In this document: positions 49,922 through 63,660 of the stretch, piece after piece | Layout of the letters: each line of letters starts with the position of its first letter | How positions within the stretch are numbered: the first letter of the stretch is position 1 | Assembly (NCBI RefSeq): GCF_048564905.1 | Contig: NC_132991.1 | Span: forward strand, 52,769,501-52,833,500 | Origin: Vicugna pacos | Lineage: Eukaryota; Chordata; Mammalia; Artiodactyla; Camelidae | Length of the DNA stretch: 64,000 bases | Direction of reading: 5' to 3' | The notes under the pieces: generated by a model | Seen by the model: the letters and a program-made list of their open reading frames with translations, nothing else | The model's database searches: none | What the model was told of the DNA's origin: nothing | Made by a program: the position numbers and the translations under genes

Positions 49922-51349
49922 TATAATTCAGCAGCCTTCATTAAATGCTGTAAAATACAAACCCTTGGATTTGAGCAAATGATAACAATATGGGGCTCTG
50001 TTTGGGCTTTTGATTTTATTTCTGAAACATTTTTTAAAAAATCTTTTCAACTATTAATTCTAAACAAATCACGAGTGATCATTAGTTTAACCAGGAAAGA
50101 CACAGATCTGAAGTCTTTCTGGAAGGAAACAAAAAACTCTTTCATCCAGAGGGAAATAAATCATCCTTAGGAACTGCAGTCCTGACCCCAAAACAAAAGA
50201 CACAAAAGGGCATCAATATAACTTGGTGTCTTCTGACACAAATTTAAAGATTACAAAGTAAAAGCCAGACAAGGGAGAATGCTTTTGATTAAATTAGTGG
50301 TTAGCTAGAGCTCCATGGCAACACACCCACGCTTGTGAAAAGCATCATGTCTCCTAAAAGATTGTACATTATCAAACCACATTTTAACATCTTGTTATAA
50401 GGACTGTGCAAAATGTCAATGACACCTGAGGTTTAATGACGCTTAGGATATCTGGGACATTAGAAGCGCAAGGAGGTGGTTCTGTAATAGTAAAAGTTAC
50501 TATAATAAAGTAGATGCCCTCTTTTTCTCCCAGGTACAACTGAATTAGGTCCCAGCATTCAAGCAGCTAGTGACCTGATAGCCTTAACCTGCCCTACTGC
50601 AGGAAAACATATATGAGTTTGGGAATTCAACAGGCAGTAAGGTATTGAGACAGCTTATGTGGAAGAACACAGGCACGAACTTATTGGCAAGACAGGTTAA
50701 GGCTTCACCAAAGCCCATTATCTGTGATTCTAAATTCTAGTTTAAGGAGTCTGGACTATATGCTACATGAGGGATTTAAGGAAATAGTCATGATAAAAGC
50801 AGTTTTTGATAGTTTATTTGGCTTAATTCTTAGCTAGAAATGTTCTTAAATCCAAAGTAATATTTATACTTATAAATAAATAGCTGCATTAGAGGGTTTT
50901 ATTGACTGATGTATCACCAAGAGTTTAATCAGATGGCTGAGAATTACAATACAAAATTAGCACATAAAATCGAATTGAGCAAACTTATAAACTTTATGAA
51001 TCATTAGCTAATTTATTATTTTCACTATCTTTGCTACAGCATACATAAAAATATATTTCGAAGGAAAATAAATATAAACAGATTTTCATTGTAATGTTAA
51101 TTATAAGATATGCAACAAATTGAAGTTGCTTTAAGGGGACATGTTATTTACAAATATTCAAAAGAAAAGAAAAAAATCAGATTCCTCTCATCTAAGTTAA
51201 CAGAAAATATAGATGAGTGGTGATTTTTTTAAATAAAAACAATATAAAACCCTTTTTTCCCTAGATTTTTAATCATTCTTTTATACAAGTTTTTGTCATC
51301 AATATGTAAACATGTTGAATATTTTTCCATCCTGGAAATAAAATAATTG

Positions 51350-51583
51350 TTAACACTTATTAAGCATTTACAGTGTGTTAGAAACTCTTTTAAGTGCTTT
51401 ATACTTATTAACTCATTTGACCTTAAATCAATCTGTTAGGTAATTTACATTCATCTTGATTTTATAATGCAGAATCTGAGATAGCAGAAGATTAAGTAGC
51501 TTGCCCAAAATCACACAACTAGTAAGTGTTTTCTTAGGCAGGCAGCCATGCAGTCTTCAATACTGTACTAATTGCTATGCTAT
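51350..51583 (-). repeat. MIR SINE fragment
   Basis: AACACTTATTAAGCATTTAC, TTAACTCATTTGACCTTAAA, AGTAGCTTGCCCAAAATCAC and ACAACTAGTAAGTG give a nearly full antisense MIR. Confidence 0.88.
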
Positions 51584-52299
51584 GCTCACTCCTTTCTAGC
51601 TACCATTCTTCTACTCTTTTGCCTTCCTTTCATTACCAAACTTCCCCCCAAATAGTTACATTCTTACCTGACTCACTCCTGAGGGTCTCTTATCTAATTA
51701 ATTCCACTTCTACCATCGTACTTCAACCACTCTTGCTGATACCATCTCATACCCTTATGATTTCTCTTTGGCTATATCTAAGGATACTTCTTGGTCCTTA
51801 TGCATCTCAAACACCCTGCAGCAAGTTTCACTTCTGAACATTTTCTGGAAGGTTCTCCTTTCTTGTTTTCTCTGGCATCATCTTTGGTGTGCTAAAATTA
51901 TTATTTTTTCTCAGTTTTTTCTCTTTCTCTCCAGATGTCCTTGCAGTACAATAGAGTGAATAGAGTATAACCCTCCCCTCCTAAACATTTACCACACTGA
52001 TGTTGACCTTGATCATGCAAGTTGCCTTGACCAATGCAGTGTGTGCCTTGAAACAAGAGGCAGTCTTGAATATATCTGCATGGTCTCTTGGGCTCCTGCC
52101 GTCCACCAGGAGAAGAACATACCTAAGTAGTAGCTGACTGAGGACAATGAGGAATTACGTAGAGTAGACCTGAATCTAACCTACAGCCTGGAGACACACT
52201 GAGCCAATCCCAGATGAGCTGAGCAGAGAAACAGTAGACTTGCAGATCCATGAACAAGGAATCAAATGTTTGAGATCAAATGTTGTAAGCCACTGGGAA

Positions 52300-52530
52300 G
52301 TTACAGTTTCAGCTCTACTACTTATTGTGGGACTTTGACAAAGGGCAAATAAGTTACCATACATAAGTTTTAGCCTTTTCATCTGTAAAGTTGGAAAAAT
52401 AACCATGTCTACTTTGCTTGGGCTGTTGAGGAAATGAAGCACATGAAATAATGCATATGAAGTGCTTAGCATCATGACTGGTGACTGATATATAATATGA
52501 GCCCAATTAATGCTTGCTATTATTATTATT
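52300..52530 (+). repeat. MIR SINE fragment
   Basis: GGGACTTTGACAAAGGGCAA, TTTTCATCTGTAAAGTTGGA, GGCTGTTGAGGAAATGAAGC and AGTGCTTAGCATCATGACTG give the sense MIR order, ending in an ATTATTATT tail. The 140-residue minus-strand open frame across it is chance. Confidence 0.85.
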
Positions 52531-52724
52531 CCACCAAAGAATGTTCTGCTTATCTCTAGACTCAAATATGCTACTGGAAAGCTGCTCTGGCAGGTCAATT
52601 AGAGATCTTAAAATCTACAGGTGCAATAATGATTTCATTACATTTCCTCTCCTATGGTACCTAACATTGAAAATGACAATCCATTTCATGCAGCTCACAA
52701 ACAAGAAAACTAAGTGTCCTCTCT

Positions 52725-53945
52725 GACTTCTTCATTACCCCTTTTGTCCAACCTGCAATCAAGTTTTTTTCAGTTCTATCTCGTATATATGTCATCTCTT
52801 CATCAACTTCTCTCCTTACTGCTACCACCTTACTTCACTTATTTTACTGCATTAGTCCCTATTTTAGTTAAGGTACTGCTAATCAGTACAAGAGATAAAA
52901 CTCTATCTCAGCAGCTTAACACAATTAGTTTCTCACTCATAAAAATGCCAAGTTGCAGTTTCTGGTTAGTAAATGATTTAGGAACTAAGTTCCTTCCTTC
53001 ATATGGTGCCGCTGTTTTTAATACATGGCTTCCATGATCACATGACTCACTTCCATCAAGCCAGTGGAGTGAAAAAGAGCATAAATTATTGCATGTAGAA
53101 GGCTTTACAGTTGAGCAATGGAAACAGTGCTCATAACTTCCATTCATCTTACACTGTGGACAAATCAGTCACATGGTCACACCTCACTTTAAGGGAGGCT
53201 GAGAAAGGCAATTCAACTGTGTGCCAAGGAAAGAGAGGTAATGGGTATGAGGAGCAGCTAGCCACACACTGACCCAGTTCCCTTACTGGCCTCTGTGCTT
53301 CTAGCACTGGTCCTCTTACCATCCAATTCCCGGCAGGAGGAGGCAGAGAGGTGTTTTGGTTAAACATATTGGATCATTTCACTCCTATGTTTCAATCTTC
53401 CAATGTCTTTCAGTAGGATTGACAAACCCAAACTTACCTTGACTTACAGAGTCCTTTGTAATCTTGCCCTCACTTTATTTTTCTGAACTTGTCTCACGCC
53501 TATCTCTTTGTCATGCACATGGTCTACTCACATTGATTTTCTTTCAGTTCCTTGACGATCCAAATTAATTCTTTTCTAGAGTTTGTACTGGCCCTTCTCT
53601 CTTCCTAGAATACTGTTCTATAATCATCACATGGCTGGTACCTTCCTCCCACTAAGACTTCAGTTTAAATGATACCTTTTCAGAGAAGCCCTCCCTGACA
53701 GCCCAATCTAACATAACCACCCAGTCATTTTTAGCACATCCATCTATTTTAACATTCTGCATGGAACTTATGACAATCTAATATGTTGTTTTTCTATCAA
53801 GAATCTATTATTATGTCTGTCTGTCTGTCTGTCTATTCACCTGTTGATCTATTCTCTCCACAGTACAAAGTAGGCAGAGATCCTTGCATGATTTATCCAC
53901 CACTGATCCCTTAGTATTCAGTAAATGTGACTCATTAATGAAGTG
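52725..53945 (+). repeat. L2 LINE 3' fragment interrupted by another repeat
   Basis: CTTACTGCTACCACCTTACT at about 52815 is L2-like. L2 text resumes at about 53365 with GGATCATTTCACTCCTATGT, TTCAGAGAAGCCCTCCCTGA and the expected 3' order. The interruption (about 52856-53358) carries TCTCAGCAGCTTAACACAAT, TTAGTTTCTCACTCATAAAA and CAGTCACATGGTCACACCT, a dispersed repeat I cannot name. About 170 bases of expected L2 are missing at the junction. A (TGTC)n run sits at 53815-53836. Confidence 0.6.
53815..53836. repeat. (TGTC)n microsatellite
   Basis: Five TGTC units within the L2 fragment. Confidence 0.85.
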
Positions 53946-55209
53946 TGCTGAACTTTCTATGCACTGAGCTAGGCACACCTTCATCCCCACAATCAACTCT
54001 ACTGAGCTAAAAAAGACAAAAGTTTGTCTCTTAAATTAATATTACCAAAGATAGCTGTAACTGAAAGCTAGATTTACTAAGAAGCAAACTGGTCAAATTA
54101 TACCTAAAGAACGGCTTAGCTGACCAACTTGTGTCCTCTTCTCTGTCCACTGAGCCTAAAAATCTGAGTGGAATGTCTGGGGGTAAAAAACAACATATTT
54201 TCCTCCACTTAGGATTTTTTCACCATATAAAATTTATTTTTACATGCTTAGATATTACAAAAGTGAATAAATGAATCCTAATCCATATATTAACAGAGGC
54301 TAAAGCCTGAAATACTTCTTTCTCTTTCTTAGTAAAAATTTTGTTTATTTTAAAACATACCTTCTGGAGTCTCCAGTAACTGGGAGTTCAGGAAATTAAG
54401 CAGAACAAAAAGAACGATATTTTAGGTAGTTATTTTTCAGAGCCCCTCAAATCACGTGGGGCATAGTGCCAGCTTCATACAGAGGGATACAGAGTCAAAA
54501 GAGCAGTGATAACATAACAGCCAGAACAAACTAAGTAAACATGTGTATAAATATTTAAACTAGGGATAGACATCATTCCTGTGTTTTAATATTTTTATCT
54601 CTTCTCTAATCACAAACCATTCTTTGTTTAGTTTTTTCTCTTGGTTTCAAGAGAAAGCAGATTTCAAGAGGGGCTATTTTAACATTTAACAATAAGGACA
54701 TTTTCTACAGTTACTTTTTCAAATGTAACAGTTTGTATAGTTTCTTTTACTGGATTTCCAGACATGAAATTTATTATTACCTTTTACCTACTAAAGGCAA
54801 ATATACTTAATTCTAAAATTCTCCCCTTCTCCTTTGATTCTGTTATTAGTTTTAATCTACATTAATGACAAAACTCTAGGAAAAAAGTATGTAGAATACG
54901 TATGTATGTACTTGCATGTTTTGTGCACCCTGTAAGATTTTTTCCTAAGAGTGAGTATCCAGCATATTCAACCTTCAAAACAAAATAAAATACTTTAAAA
55001 TCTCCAAATTCCTTGGTGGAAAGATTAGTTTAATTTGAAGCCACACAATTAAAAGTGTTCGACTGGATTTTCATTTATTTCCCCAAAGCTCAAGACTGTT
55101 GTCTAGCAACACTAACTAGGGATAAAATGAGAGACAAGGGTAGAGTGAGTAGTAACTTTGATTTAATCTTAAAATATGAAAAAACTAATGGCCGATGAGT
55201 CTCTATATA

Positions 55210-56270
55210 TAAAGAATAAAGAGTCCAGCCTCCTTGCCTACCTTGATGATTCTCATCGTGTTCTCCTCTTTGAAATTCTGTACTTCCGTCGCTTCTATGA
55301 TACTCACTAACTTGTCATTTTGTTCCAGTCTGGTCCAACTGTATGGCCCCTTACTATTTTCTTTCTCATCCTTTCCTGCTGCTTAATGTTAGTGTGGCCC
55401 AGGGTTCTACATCTGCTTCTCTTCTCACTTTAGTCTACTAAATTAGTCCCCAAATTCTACTGTCATCTATATGTTGATGGCATGAATCGACATTTCCTGC
55501 CCCTCAAGATTCCAGCCTATTAACAGCACTTCCTACTTGTGTTCCCTGTTTAGGTGTCTCCAGTGAGCTCAACCTCCATAACCCCAGATTGAGCTCATTA
55601 ACCCGGCAAACTGCTCTTTCCTCTCTCCACTGTGTTTTAGATGATGGCACCACCACTCACCCAATCCTGCAAGCTGGAAATGCAGTCATTAGCTTCATCT
55701 CAGACTTCACACTTAATGCTAACCCATGATATTCAGTTAGTCATTAAATGCCTGATTCTCCATCATATTTCACATATTTAACCTCTCTTCTTTTCTACAA
55801 CCATGACTTTAGTTCCAGTCCTGATTACCTTTTGCTTGGAATGTCAATTCAGTCTACTAACTGTTCTCCCTGCTTCTAGATCCCCTCATCTGCTTGCCCT
55901 AGACAATCCTTCATTTACTCTGCTATTTTCAAGCAAGTTAAAACTCTTCAGGATCCTTACTGACTTCAGAAATTCTGAAAGGAAATTCCTCAGCATACCT
56001 ATGCCTGGAAGATGACAGACTACGTATGAATCAACCTTCAAGAATTAGATCAAATGTTTTCTCCTTTGTGAGACTCTTCTTGGCCAACTGAAGTAGAATT
56101 AAACATCTACTTCTGGTACTGTTACTGCATACACTACGTATCTCTGTTTTTGTAATTACCACACTATAGTAGGATTATGTGTTTACATGACTATACTGCC
56201 ACTGGATTGTAAACTCTTTGAGGTCTTGCATTGTGGCTATGTATCTTTGTGGAGAATGAACGTAAGTTTT
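55210..56270 (+). repeat. L2 LINE fragment, about 1 kb
   Basis: CTACTGTCATCTATATGTTG, AACTGTTCTCCCTGCTTCTA, CTCTTCAGGATCCTTACTGA and GATTGTAAACTCTTTGAGGT follow the L2 consensus through to its 3' region. It is the longest L2 here and is old, judged by divergence. Confidence 0.75.
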
Positions 56271-56636
56271 CAACAGGAAAATATAGCAATTCCCTCTGGG
56301 AACATTGGGGAATAACAGAATTTTTAAAATTTGGATTATAACCTAACAATAATTTAGAGCATAAATTGAAATGGGTAGAAAATGTTGACCAGGAAACAGG
56401 TAGGAAATTGGTTGCAAAAGGACAAGCACAGAAGAAATGACAAAGTCCTAAAAAAAGACAGTGCTGGGGGTACTGTTAATTTGGGAGAAAACTATTATTT
56501 GTTTATTCATGAAATTTTAATTCTGACATTCAGAAGATTTTTCTTAAAATTTTTTAATCACATTTTTGTATGCAATTTGATGGACAAATATATTTATTGC
56601 ATTCTCCTTTCTGAAAATATTTTTTGAATTATTGCT

Positions 56637-56690
56637 GTATAAAACAAACTAACAGATCATTGTAAATTAACTATACTTCAATTAAAAAAT
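56637..56690 (+). repeat. L1 3' tail fragment
   Basis: CTGTATAAAACAAACTAACA and CATTGTAAATTAACTATACT plus TCAATTAAAAAA form the last 55 bases of an L1 3' UTR. Confidence 0.75.
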
Positions 56691-57649
56691 GGTTAAAAAA
56701 TGTGTTCAGGAAGCCCATGTTACTTACAGTTTGAAAAATGACATATTTCTTGATTTTTAAAATAAGACTAATTTTTAAAAACAAGACTGTATGATCAGTG
56801 AAAATGTATTGGTAATTTGGAAATGAGTATCTGTACAATAAAAGTGGGAGATAATCTGTGTTTAATTATCAAATTATCAGATATGCTTTGTGTGTGTAAG
56901 TGGCTTCACAAGTGCTATGAGTATAAACTTCTGAATGACCAGAAGCATTTTCTCTAATAATCCTATCATCAAATAATACTGCAGATATTTTTGGAGAGCT
57001 TTTTTCTTGGTTACTTGTATTGGTCTGCATTTTATGCCTAACTTCTGAACATGAGACCCTAGCATCTACAGATCTGATAGTTTTTTTATGACATTTACAA
57101 AGAATTATTTTACTAGCTTTTTACTTTTTTCCCCTAAATTTTTAAATATTTATTAATTTTTAATTAAAATAAAATTTAACATTTGTAGTCTTAATTTCTG
57201 TTTAGGTTACCTGTGCCATAATTTCATAAGGATTTCTTTTTAAAATACATAATCTACAATAGTAAAAATATTTAGTATTCATAGTATATTCTCATCAACA
57301 ACTCTGCATCACTGAATAATAATGTGGTATTTTATTCTTAATTGTTTATAACGCAGAAAACATACAAAAAGAAAGTAGAAACCATACATACTCTCACTAT
57401 ATATTTTGAACAATATAAAGAGGTAAAACTCTGTCCTTATAAATAAAAAGCCTGATGCTTCTCATTCCAAAATTTCCCCTATGGTTATAACAATATGCTT
57501 ACCTACAAATATCCATATATTTAGCACAATTTTTTGTTATAAAAGTGAGATCGTACTCTACACAATATTCTGCAATATTTAAAAATAATAATTCGTGTTT
57601 CAGTGCAAGATTTTCAATTCAGTACATTGTACATACAGATGTAACTCCT

Positions 57650-57950
57650 TTAACATTTTTTAAAATTACGTATAATTTGCTTACAGTGAAATGCATAAAT
57701 CTTAAGTGTACAGTTCAATGAATTTCAACAAATGTACACACTAGTATAAACAGATATCCCTCAAGATTTAGAACATCTCCATCACTCCAGAAAAATCTCT
57801 TGCCTCCCTTCCCATCAATCACTGTACCCATCTACCCCCACCTCACTGCTCTGATTTCTTTCACCATAGATTAATTTTACCTTTTATAAAACATTATACA
57901 ACATACAGCATCATACCTCATTTCAAAAACACTTAACCTTTCTCATGTTA
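57650..57950 (-). repeat. Old L1 3' UTR, antisense
   Basis: AATCTTAAGTGTACAGTTCA, ATGAATTTCAACAAATGTAC, GAACATCTCCATCACTCCAG and TTTCTTTCACCATAGATTAA give the reverse complement of an L1M-type 3' region. Same orientation as PDE1A. Confidence 0.75.
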
Positions 57951-60123
57951 ATAGGTTGGTAGACTTTCAAGTTTTTTGTTTAAATTTCCTCTCATAAGTG
58001 TGCGTATTTAACCTTTAGACCTTTACTGACTCTGAAATTTATTTTAATATGCTATAAAATATGGCATAAATTAATTTTATTGCAAAATGATTACTAGTAT
58101 TCCCATGCCATTTATATAATAACCTATATTTACTCCACCAATTTGAGAGCTCACATTTATCATGTAATAAATTCTCACATATACTATGTAGATATACTTT
58201 TAACCTCTTTTCAAAAACTATTTTTCTGTTCTTGTGATATGCTGTTGTCTTTTCATTATATGTAGTAGTATTGTATTACATTTTATTTTCTGGCAGAGCA
58301 ACTATCTCCTCATTTTACTTCTCAAAAAAAAAAACCTTTTGGCTGTATTTCACTTATATATAAATGTACAGAATGGTGTCAGATACATTAAACACCCAAT
58401 GAATGTTGTCTATTATCATTTTATATAAGAAATCTTCAGCTTCTTTGTTAAAAAAGTAATATGTAAAAGAACATGGTTAAGAATATTTTTAGTAGAACTT
58501 AAAGGTAGAAAATTTTTTAAATTTTCAATATTTTTACCTCAATTCATATTACTAGCTTTGCCCCCTTACTTTACTCTTGCATTATTTTCAGTTTTCACTC
58601 GTAAAATGTTGAAGTAGTAAAATACACCTTCTTCCCCATAACACAAACATGAGTGGAACACAAACCTCAGGAACACAATGAGGAAACTTAGGTATTCTTC
58701 AGAGTACAGGAAGGCACAAGAATGGGTGTGTGGCTATTTGTGTCCTGAGTTGTCTGTTTCCTATTCTTCATTTTTGAAGAATACTGTAGAATATAAAGTA
58801 AATCTGTGCTCTCAGCAGAGTATCTACCCATTCTAATATCTACCCATTTCACCATTTAACTTTCACTTAGAAAGTTATAGCTCTAAACTGGTCTTAGACA
58901 CAATGAATAGTATGTATACATAAATTAAAATATATGTGCAGTATATTAGATATATATATGTATTTACATGAAATGTATATGTGCAGTCAAATTACAGCAA
59001 TTCTACCTAATACAACTGAAAAATGAAAAAAAAAGCTAAAAAAATGGATAGAAAGAAGGAGATCCCTGTACTCTACATCCTAACTCCAAAGAGCCTACTG
59101 AACAATGCACTACCAAAGGAAATACACAGTGCTACAGGAACCACTGAGATTACAGATGTGCCTCTAATAAGCCTTAGTGAAAGAAATACAGAGCTTAGTG
59201 TGAAGGTATCTAGTAAAGAGGCAGATTGATATACCCTACTTGTTGGGAGATAGTTCTCTAGAGATCTGTCTTGTTTCTGCATGTTTTTACATGTCTATGT
59301 CTTACACGTAACTGACTTTTCAAGGGTATTTGCTGGGAGAACAACTTTGGAAGGCAGAAATAGTTTCCCCCTCTGGAACAAAGGGCAGATAACTCTATTG
59401 CCCATGATAAATGATCAGGGTTCCCTAAATTCCACACTCTTCTCCTAAAGGGCAATCCACTGCTTAGGAAGGTATCCCCTAACCCTCTTCACATCACCCT
59501 GTTGGAATTGGGGCTTAGGGAGATGGTACAGAAATGCTGACACTCTGGCTTTTGCTCTTGCTGTGTGAAATAATAATCAACTGTCCTTTGTCCATGACCT
59601 TAGAATCCTGTGTCTTCTACCAGCATCCACAGAACTGTGGTAGGTTAAGTTGTTAACTTACACCTATGGAAAATATCAGATCAGACCCATCATAATTCTT
59701 GACTCTGCTTTCTGTCAATTGAGTGTCTGGCACACACTTCCATCCTTTATTACACACTCTCTTGGAATGTTGTCTTTTCCTCCAGAGCAGTTATTTTTGT
59801 AATTGTACATTCTATAGATTCGCTAGTATAACTATTTGTTTTATATTTATCTCCTTCAGTAAACTTCATGAAAGAAACAAACAAAAAGTTACATGGGTTG
59901 CTACTGAGGTATTTCTGAGCCTATGGGCAGTTATCACACTATCCCTTTTGCTTCATCTACTCACTATGTTAATCATGTATTTCTTAAGAATCATCTTTGT
60001 AAATGTCACTGTGCTATATGTTCAAAGGATTATGAAGAAGTGTAAGAATTTCATATACTTAAGAAATGTGCTATTTATTTGGAAATATCACACATAATTT
60101 TTGAATAGGCAAAGAAAAATGAT

Positions 60124-60163
60124 ATTTATCTATCTATCATCTATCTATCTATCATCTCTCCAT
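60124..60163. repeat. (TATC)n microsatellite
   Basis: TATCTATCTATCATCTATCT and further TATC units, interrupted twice by a single missing base. Confidence 0.9.
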
Positions 60164-61934
60164 ATAAAAAGACAACTAGTTAAAGAACAAATAAGTAATA
60201 ACTCAAAAGAGTATGCACTTCTTCCAATTATAAAATCTTAACATATGCTTATTTGGTTCTAAATCCATCCCATGTGGCAGACTTTATCCTCAAACTGGCC
60301 ATTTGCACAAGCTCATTCACCTCAGTGTCCATGCTGGGAAGACAGATGGGATGGTGAGTGGAAAGATGGAAAGGGTATTCTAGGCTGAGTTATAAGTTTA
60401 TAAGTTTACTCAGTTTATAAGTTTTCTTAAAATGTCAGTCTTTATCCAATATACCATTTTCCCCTAAATGTTACATACTGCCTTAAAAATGTTAATTCTA
60501 AATAGGTAGTAATAAAGAAGTGGGATAAATATAAAAAGATAATCCTTAGAAGATGGATACATTGGGCAATAAAATTTGTGGATGTCAGCTATTAACAGCA
60601 TCAAACCAGCTCCCCTTACTTGCTGAGCTTCCATGATCCTCAAGTTTCCTGATTACAATTCAGTTTCTCGAGTGTAGAGTGCCCTGATGAATAACACAAG
60701 GCTGCAGACCTCTTGATAATTATATTTCTTATTGGAGAGTCATAAACTAGCTACCTGTTATTTTAAAGTTATACCCTAGAATGACAGTCACTGGCTACTC
60801 TTTTTAAGAAATACTAATTAAAAGGTCAAGATTTTGGCTCCTCTGCAAAGGAAGTTACATCAAATCCTTCCTCAGAGATTCAGAGATTTGAGTGTAGGAT
60901 AGAATTTGGAGACAACAAAAAAATGCTAGATCTTTTGTATCATTAACAAATACCTTCAAGAAAACTTTCAGAATTTATTTTGCCTAAAGAAGTATACAAT
61001 AAATTAGAAGAAAAGAGCAGCATTTAGATTTTTTTAAAACATCATCAAAGGATAGTGGTTCAACAACATTATTACTCTGAACATTCTAGTTACTTAAGTA
61101 ATAGCTTATTTTTCCTTCCTCTCACTTGCTATTGAAATTTTTCATCTGCTAACATTTTTAAAACAAACAAACAAACAAAACTTTTTAATGAACTAATGAT
61201 CACACATGACTTCCAAGTAAATTGTGAGAGCATGAATAATATAACATAAATAAACATGTGATAGATAAATATAAATTTGTCAGAGAGCAGTTCATCTGGG
61301 TTCATTAATGTGAAGTTTTAAAAATAACTTCAACTAACATAAACTATTTTTTCACTTAATTTTGGTTTTCATATTAGAACACATGTGTCCATGCCAAAGT
61401 TACGTTTTTTATAATAATGGAATAACATATATGATTAGAATTTTATAATTCATAAGATCTGTATGATCTCATTTAAGCTTGAAATCATCCTTGTCACATA
61501 CATGTGATAGGTAGACATCGACAATGTTGTTCACACATTCTAAGGTAACTCCTAAGTCTCTTCTATGGCATATCCTTTAGTCAGTCATATTTAATATTGC
61601 ATCACCCTGTGTCTTTGCCAATAACTAGTTGGACAAAAGGTGGGCACTGGTCCAAGGGCAGGTAGTTTACAGAGTATCTTGGTGTAGCCTGGCAAGCAGT
61701 TAATAGTTGTAGGTAAAAATGAAAGGGTATTTAGAGAGAAGAGCCACGAGGGCAATTAAGGTCATAAGAAATCATGGCAAAGTTATGAAGGGGCAGAGGG
61801 AAAGAGAAATGCCATGAAGGAGAGAGCTTTCGCTCATGAGAAAGAGAGTATAGGTGGTCTCTAGAGCAGCCCCAGTTTTCTTCAGGTAACTTGGATAAGT
61901 CTCTGTTTATTGCAACCAAGAAAGACCAATCAAA

Positions 61935-62085
61935 ATAACAGGTAACTTCATCCCCACTTTATAAATTGAGTAGCAAAAGTTCAAGAGAACTGAAGTCACG
62001 TATCCACTATCACATGATCGTAAAGTGTTTTGGTTGTTAGTGGAACCCAAACCTTTTAAAGACAAATAGAGTGTTTTCTTTACTA
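61935..62085 (-). repeat. Degenerate MIR SINE
   Basis: CCCCACTTTATAAATTGAGT and TATCCACTATCACATGATCG fit the antisense MIR core loosely. Confidence 0.45.
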
Positions 62086-62099
62086 TTGTTTTATTAAAT

Positions 62100-62275
62100 C
62101 TGGAGAATCATCAGAATCATCTGGAGAGTTTTTTCAAAATATAGATTTCCAGTCCTTGCCTGGAACCAACTGGGATCCCTGGAATCATATTCTCCAGGGA
62201 TGTGGCTATGGCTTAGTTTCAGAATTCTCAGTTACTTCCCTAATATAATTGTGATGGGCATCCAAATTGAGAAGC
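62100..62275. mobile_element. MER5A-like hAT-Charlie MITE
   Basis: AATCATCAGAATCATCTGGA, GAGTTTTTTCAAAATATAGA and TTTCCAGTCCTTGCCTGGAA match the MER5A left half. The right half is diverged and ends near GATGGGCATCCAAATTGAGAA. It is a fossil non-autonomous DNA transposon. Confidence 0.75.
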
Positions 62276-63564
62276 AAAATGCCTACTTTTCAGGGAACTT
62301 AAAACTTTTCAAATTTGTCTCCTGAAATTAGATAAAAACCCATTTCTGAATGACATGTAAGAAAAAAGAGTAGAAAAATGTATTTAACATTTATGAACAC
62401 ATACTATAAAAATGCAGAATCCTGGATGCTGCTAACTACTGATTCCCTATAAGGAAAATAAATTAGAATCTTCTGGTACATTTATGCAATGTGCCATACA
62501 TTATTAGCAAGAAATCCACCACAGTCTAGTCAAACAGACTCGTCTTATTAGTTAGTTAAATTTGGGGACTCAGACAAGACATAAACTCTGAGTTCACACA
62601 CAACTCATTGAATATTGATCTGTAAACTGAATATCAATACTGGTAAGTATTCAGAAACTAAATATATATCCATGGTAAGCTGAAATAAATGTATACGTGA
62701 TGCATTAGAATGCATGAAATGAAGCCAAAAACTACCAAGTAAAAGTAAATTCCCTTCCTGGAGTTTTGGGATTGCTTCAGAATGCATGTACTGACCCTCT
62801 GGCTGTTGTGCCCCAATCCTACCATGGAAATTTTCACTGCCTTTCTTTTAGTCTTGATACTTGCCCCCACTGTCACATACACTGGGAGACGGAGGTAAGA
62901 TCAGGGCACATGTGCTTGCTTATCAACAAAGGTACACTAAAGAAAGTGCCTTTGGTTTTGCAAGCACGTAGATGTGTCAGTGTGTGCATGGCTGCTCCTA
63001 AAATCCTTTCTATATCACTCTGTTCTTTCTCTAAGGGTGGGACTGGGACTCTTTGCCCAAGAGAAATGAAGCCAAGTAAAGAAGAGGACACTCATCTTCA
63101 AATAAAGAACATCCGGCAAATTTGCCTTTATAGGCTCTAAAAATAACCTGCAAGCCAGAGAGTATGTTAAGATTTATATTCTACCACTGCCTTGGTTAAC
63201 TATAAATTAAGTTTTGGCTTTCCCTGAGTTACAAAAACTATTACCTATGGCGTCAAGTTTCCACTGTCTTTTTTGTTTGTTTTGATATTTTCCAATAGTG
63301 GGAAAAAGTCCTACTTGTCCTCTTTTCCTCTCTCCACCTCCCACTTGCATTAGAGCATTGCCCTTGCTTAGCAAACTCCATTTCCTGAGCTCAGAGGAGA
63401 AAAGACAAGAGCTATTTTTCTTTTTATCCTTGGGCTGACAATGAAGAGAAGATTTGCTCATTAAATTTGATTGGGAGTCATTTTTATATATGCCACTCTC
63501 AAGCACAAACTAGACAACATTCTTGGAGGCTAAGTGTGAAAGAAACAGTTTAGTGTAAGTTCAC

Positions 63565-63660
63565 CAGAACAGGAGTCTGAAAGCCCATGTTCTTGTTTCC
63601 ATTCTACTGTGTACAGACTCTGAGATGTTAGGCCAGGCATTTACTGCCACACTGGTAACT
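63565..63660 (+). repeat. Degenerate MIR SINE
   Basis: ACAGGAGTCTGAAAGCCCAT and ACTCTGAGATGTTAGGCCAG fit the sense MIR head and core loosely. Tentative. Confidence 0.4.

Noticed and set aside
49835-50170. 111-residue frame with Thr-His repeat
   Set aside because: The repeat is the (CA)n microsatellite translated.
52176-52598. 140-residue minus-strand open frame
   Set aside because: It runs antisense through a MIR and its tail.
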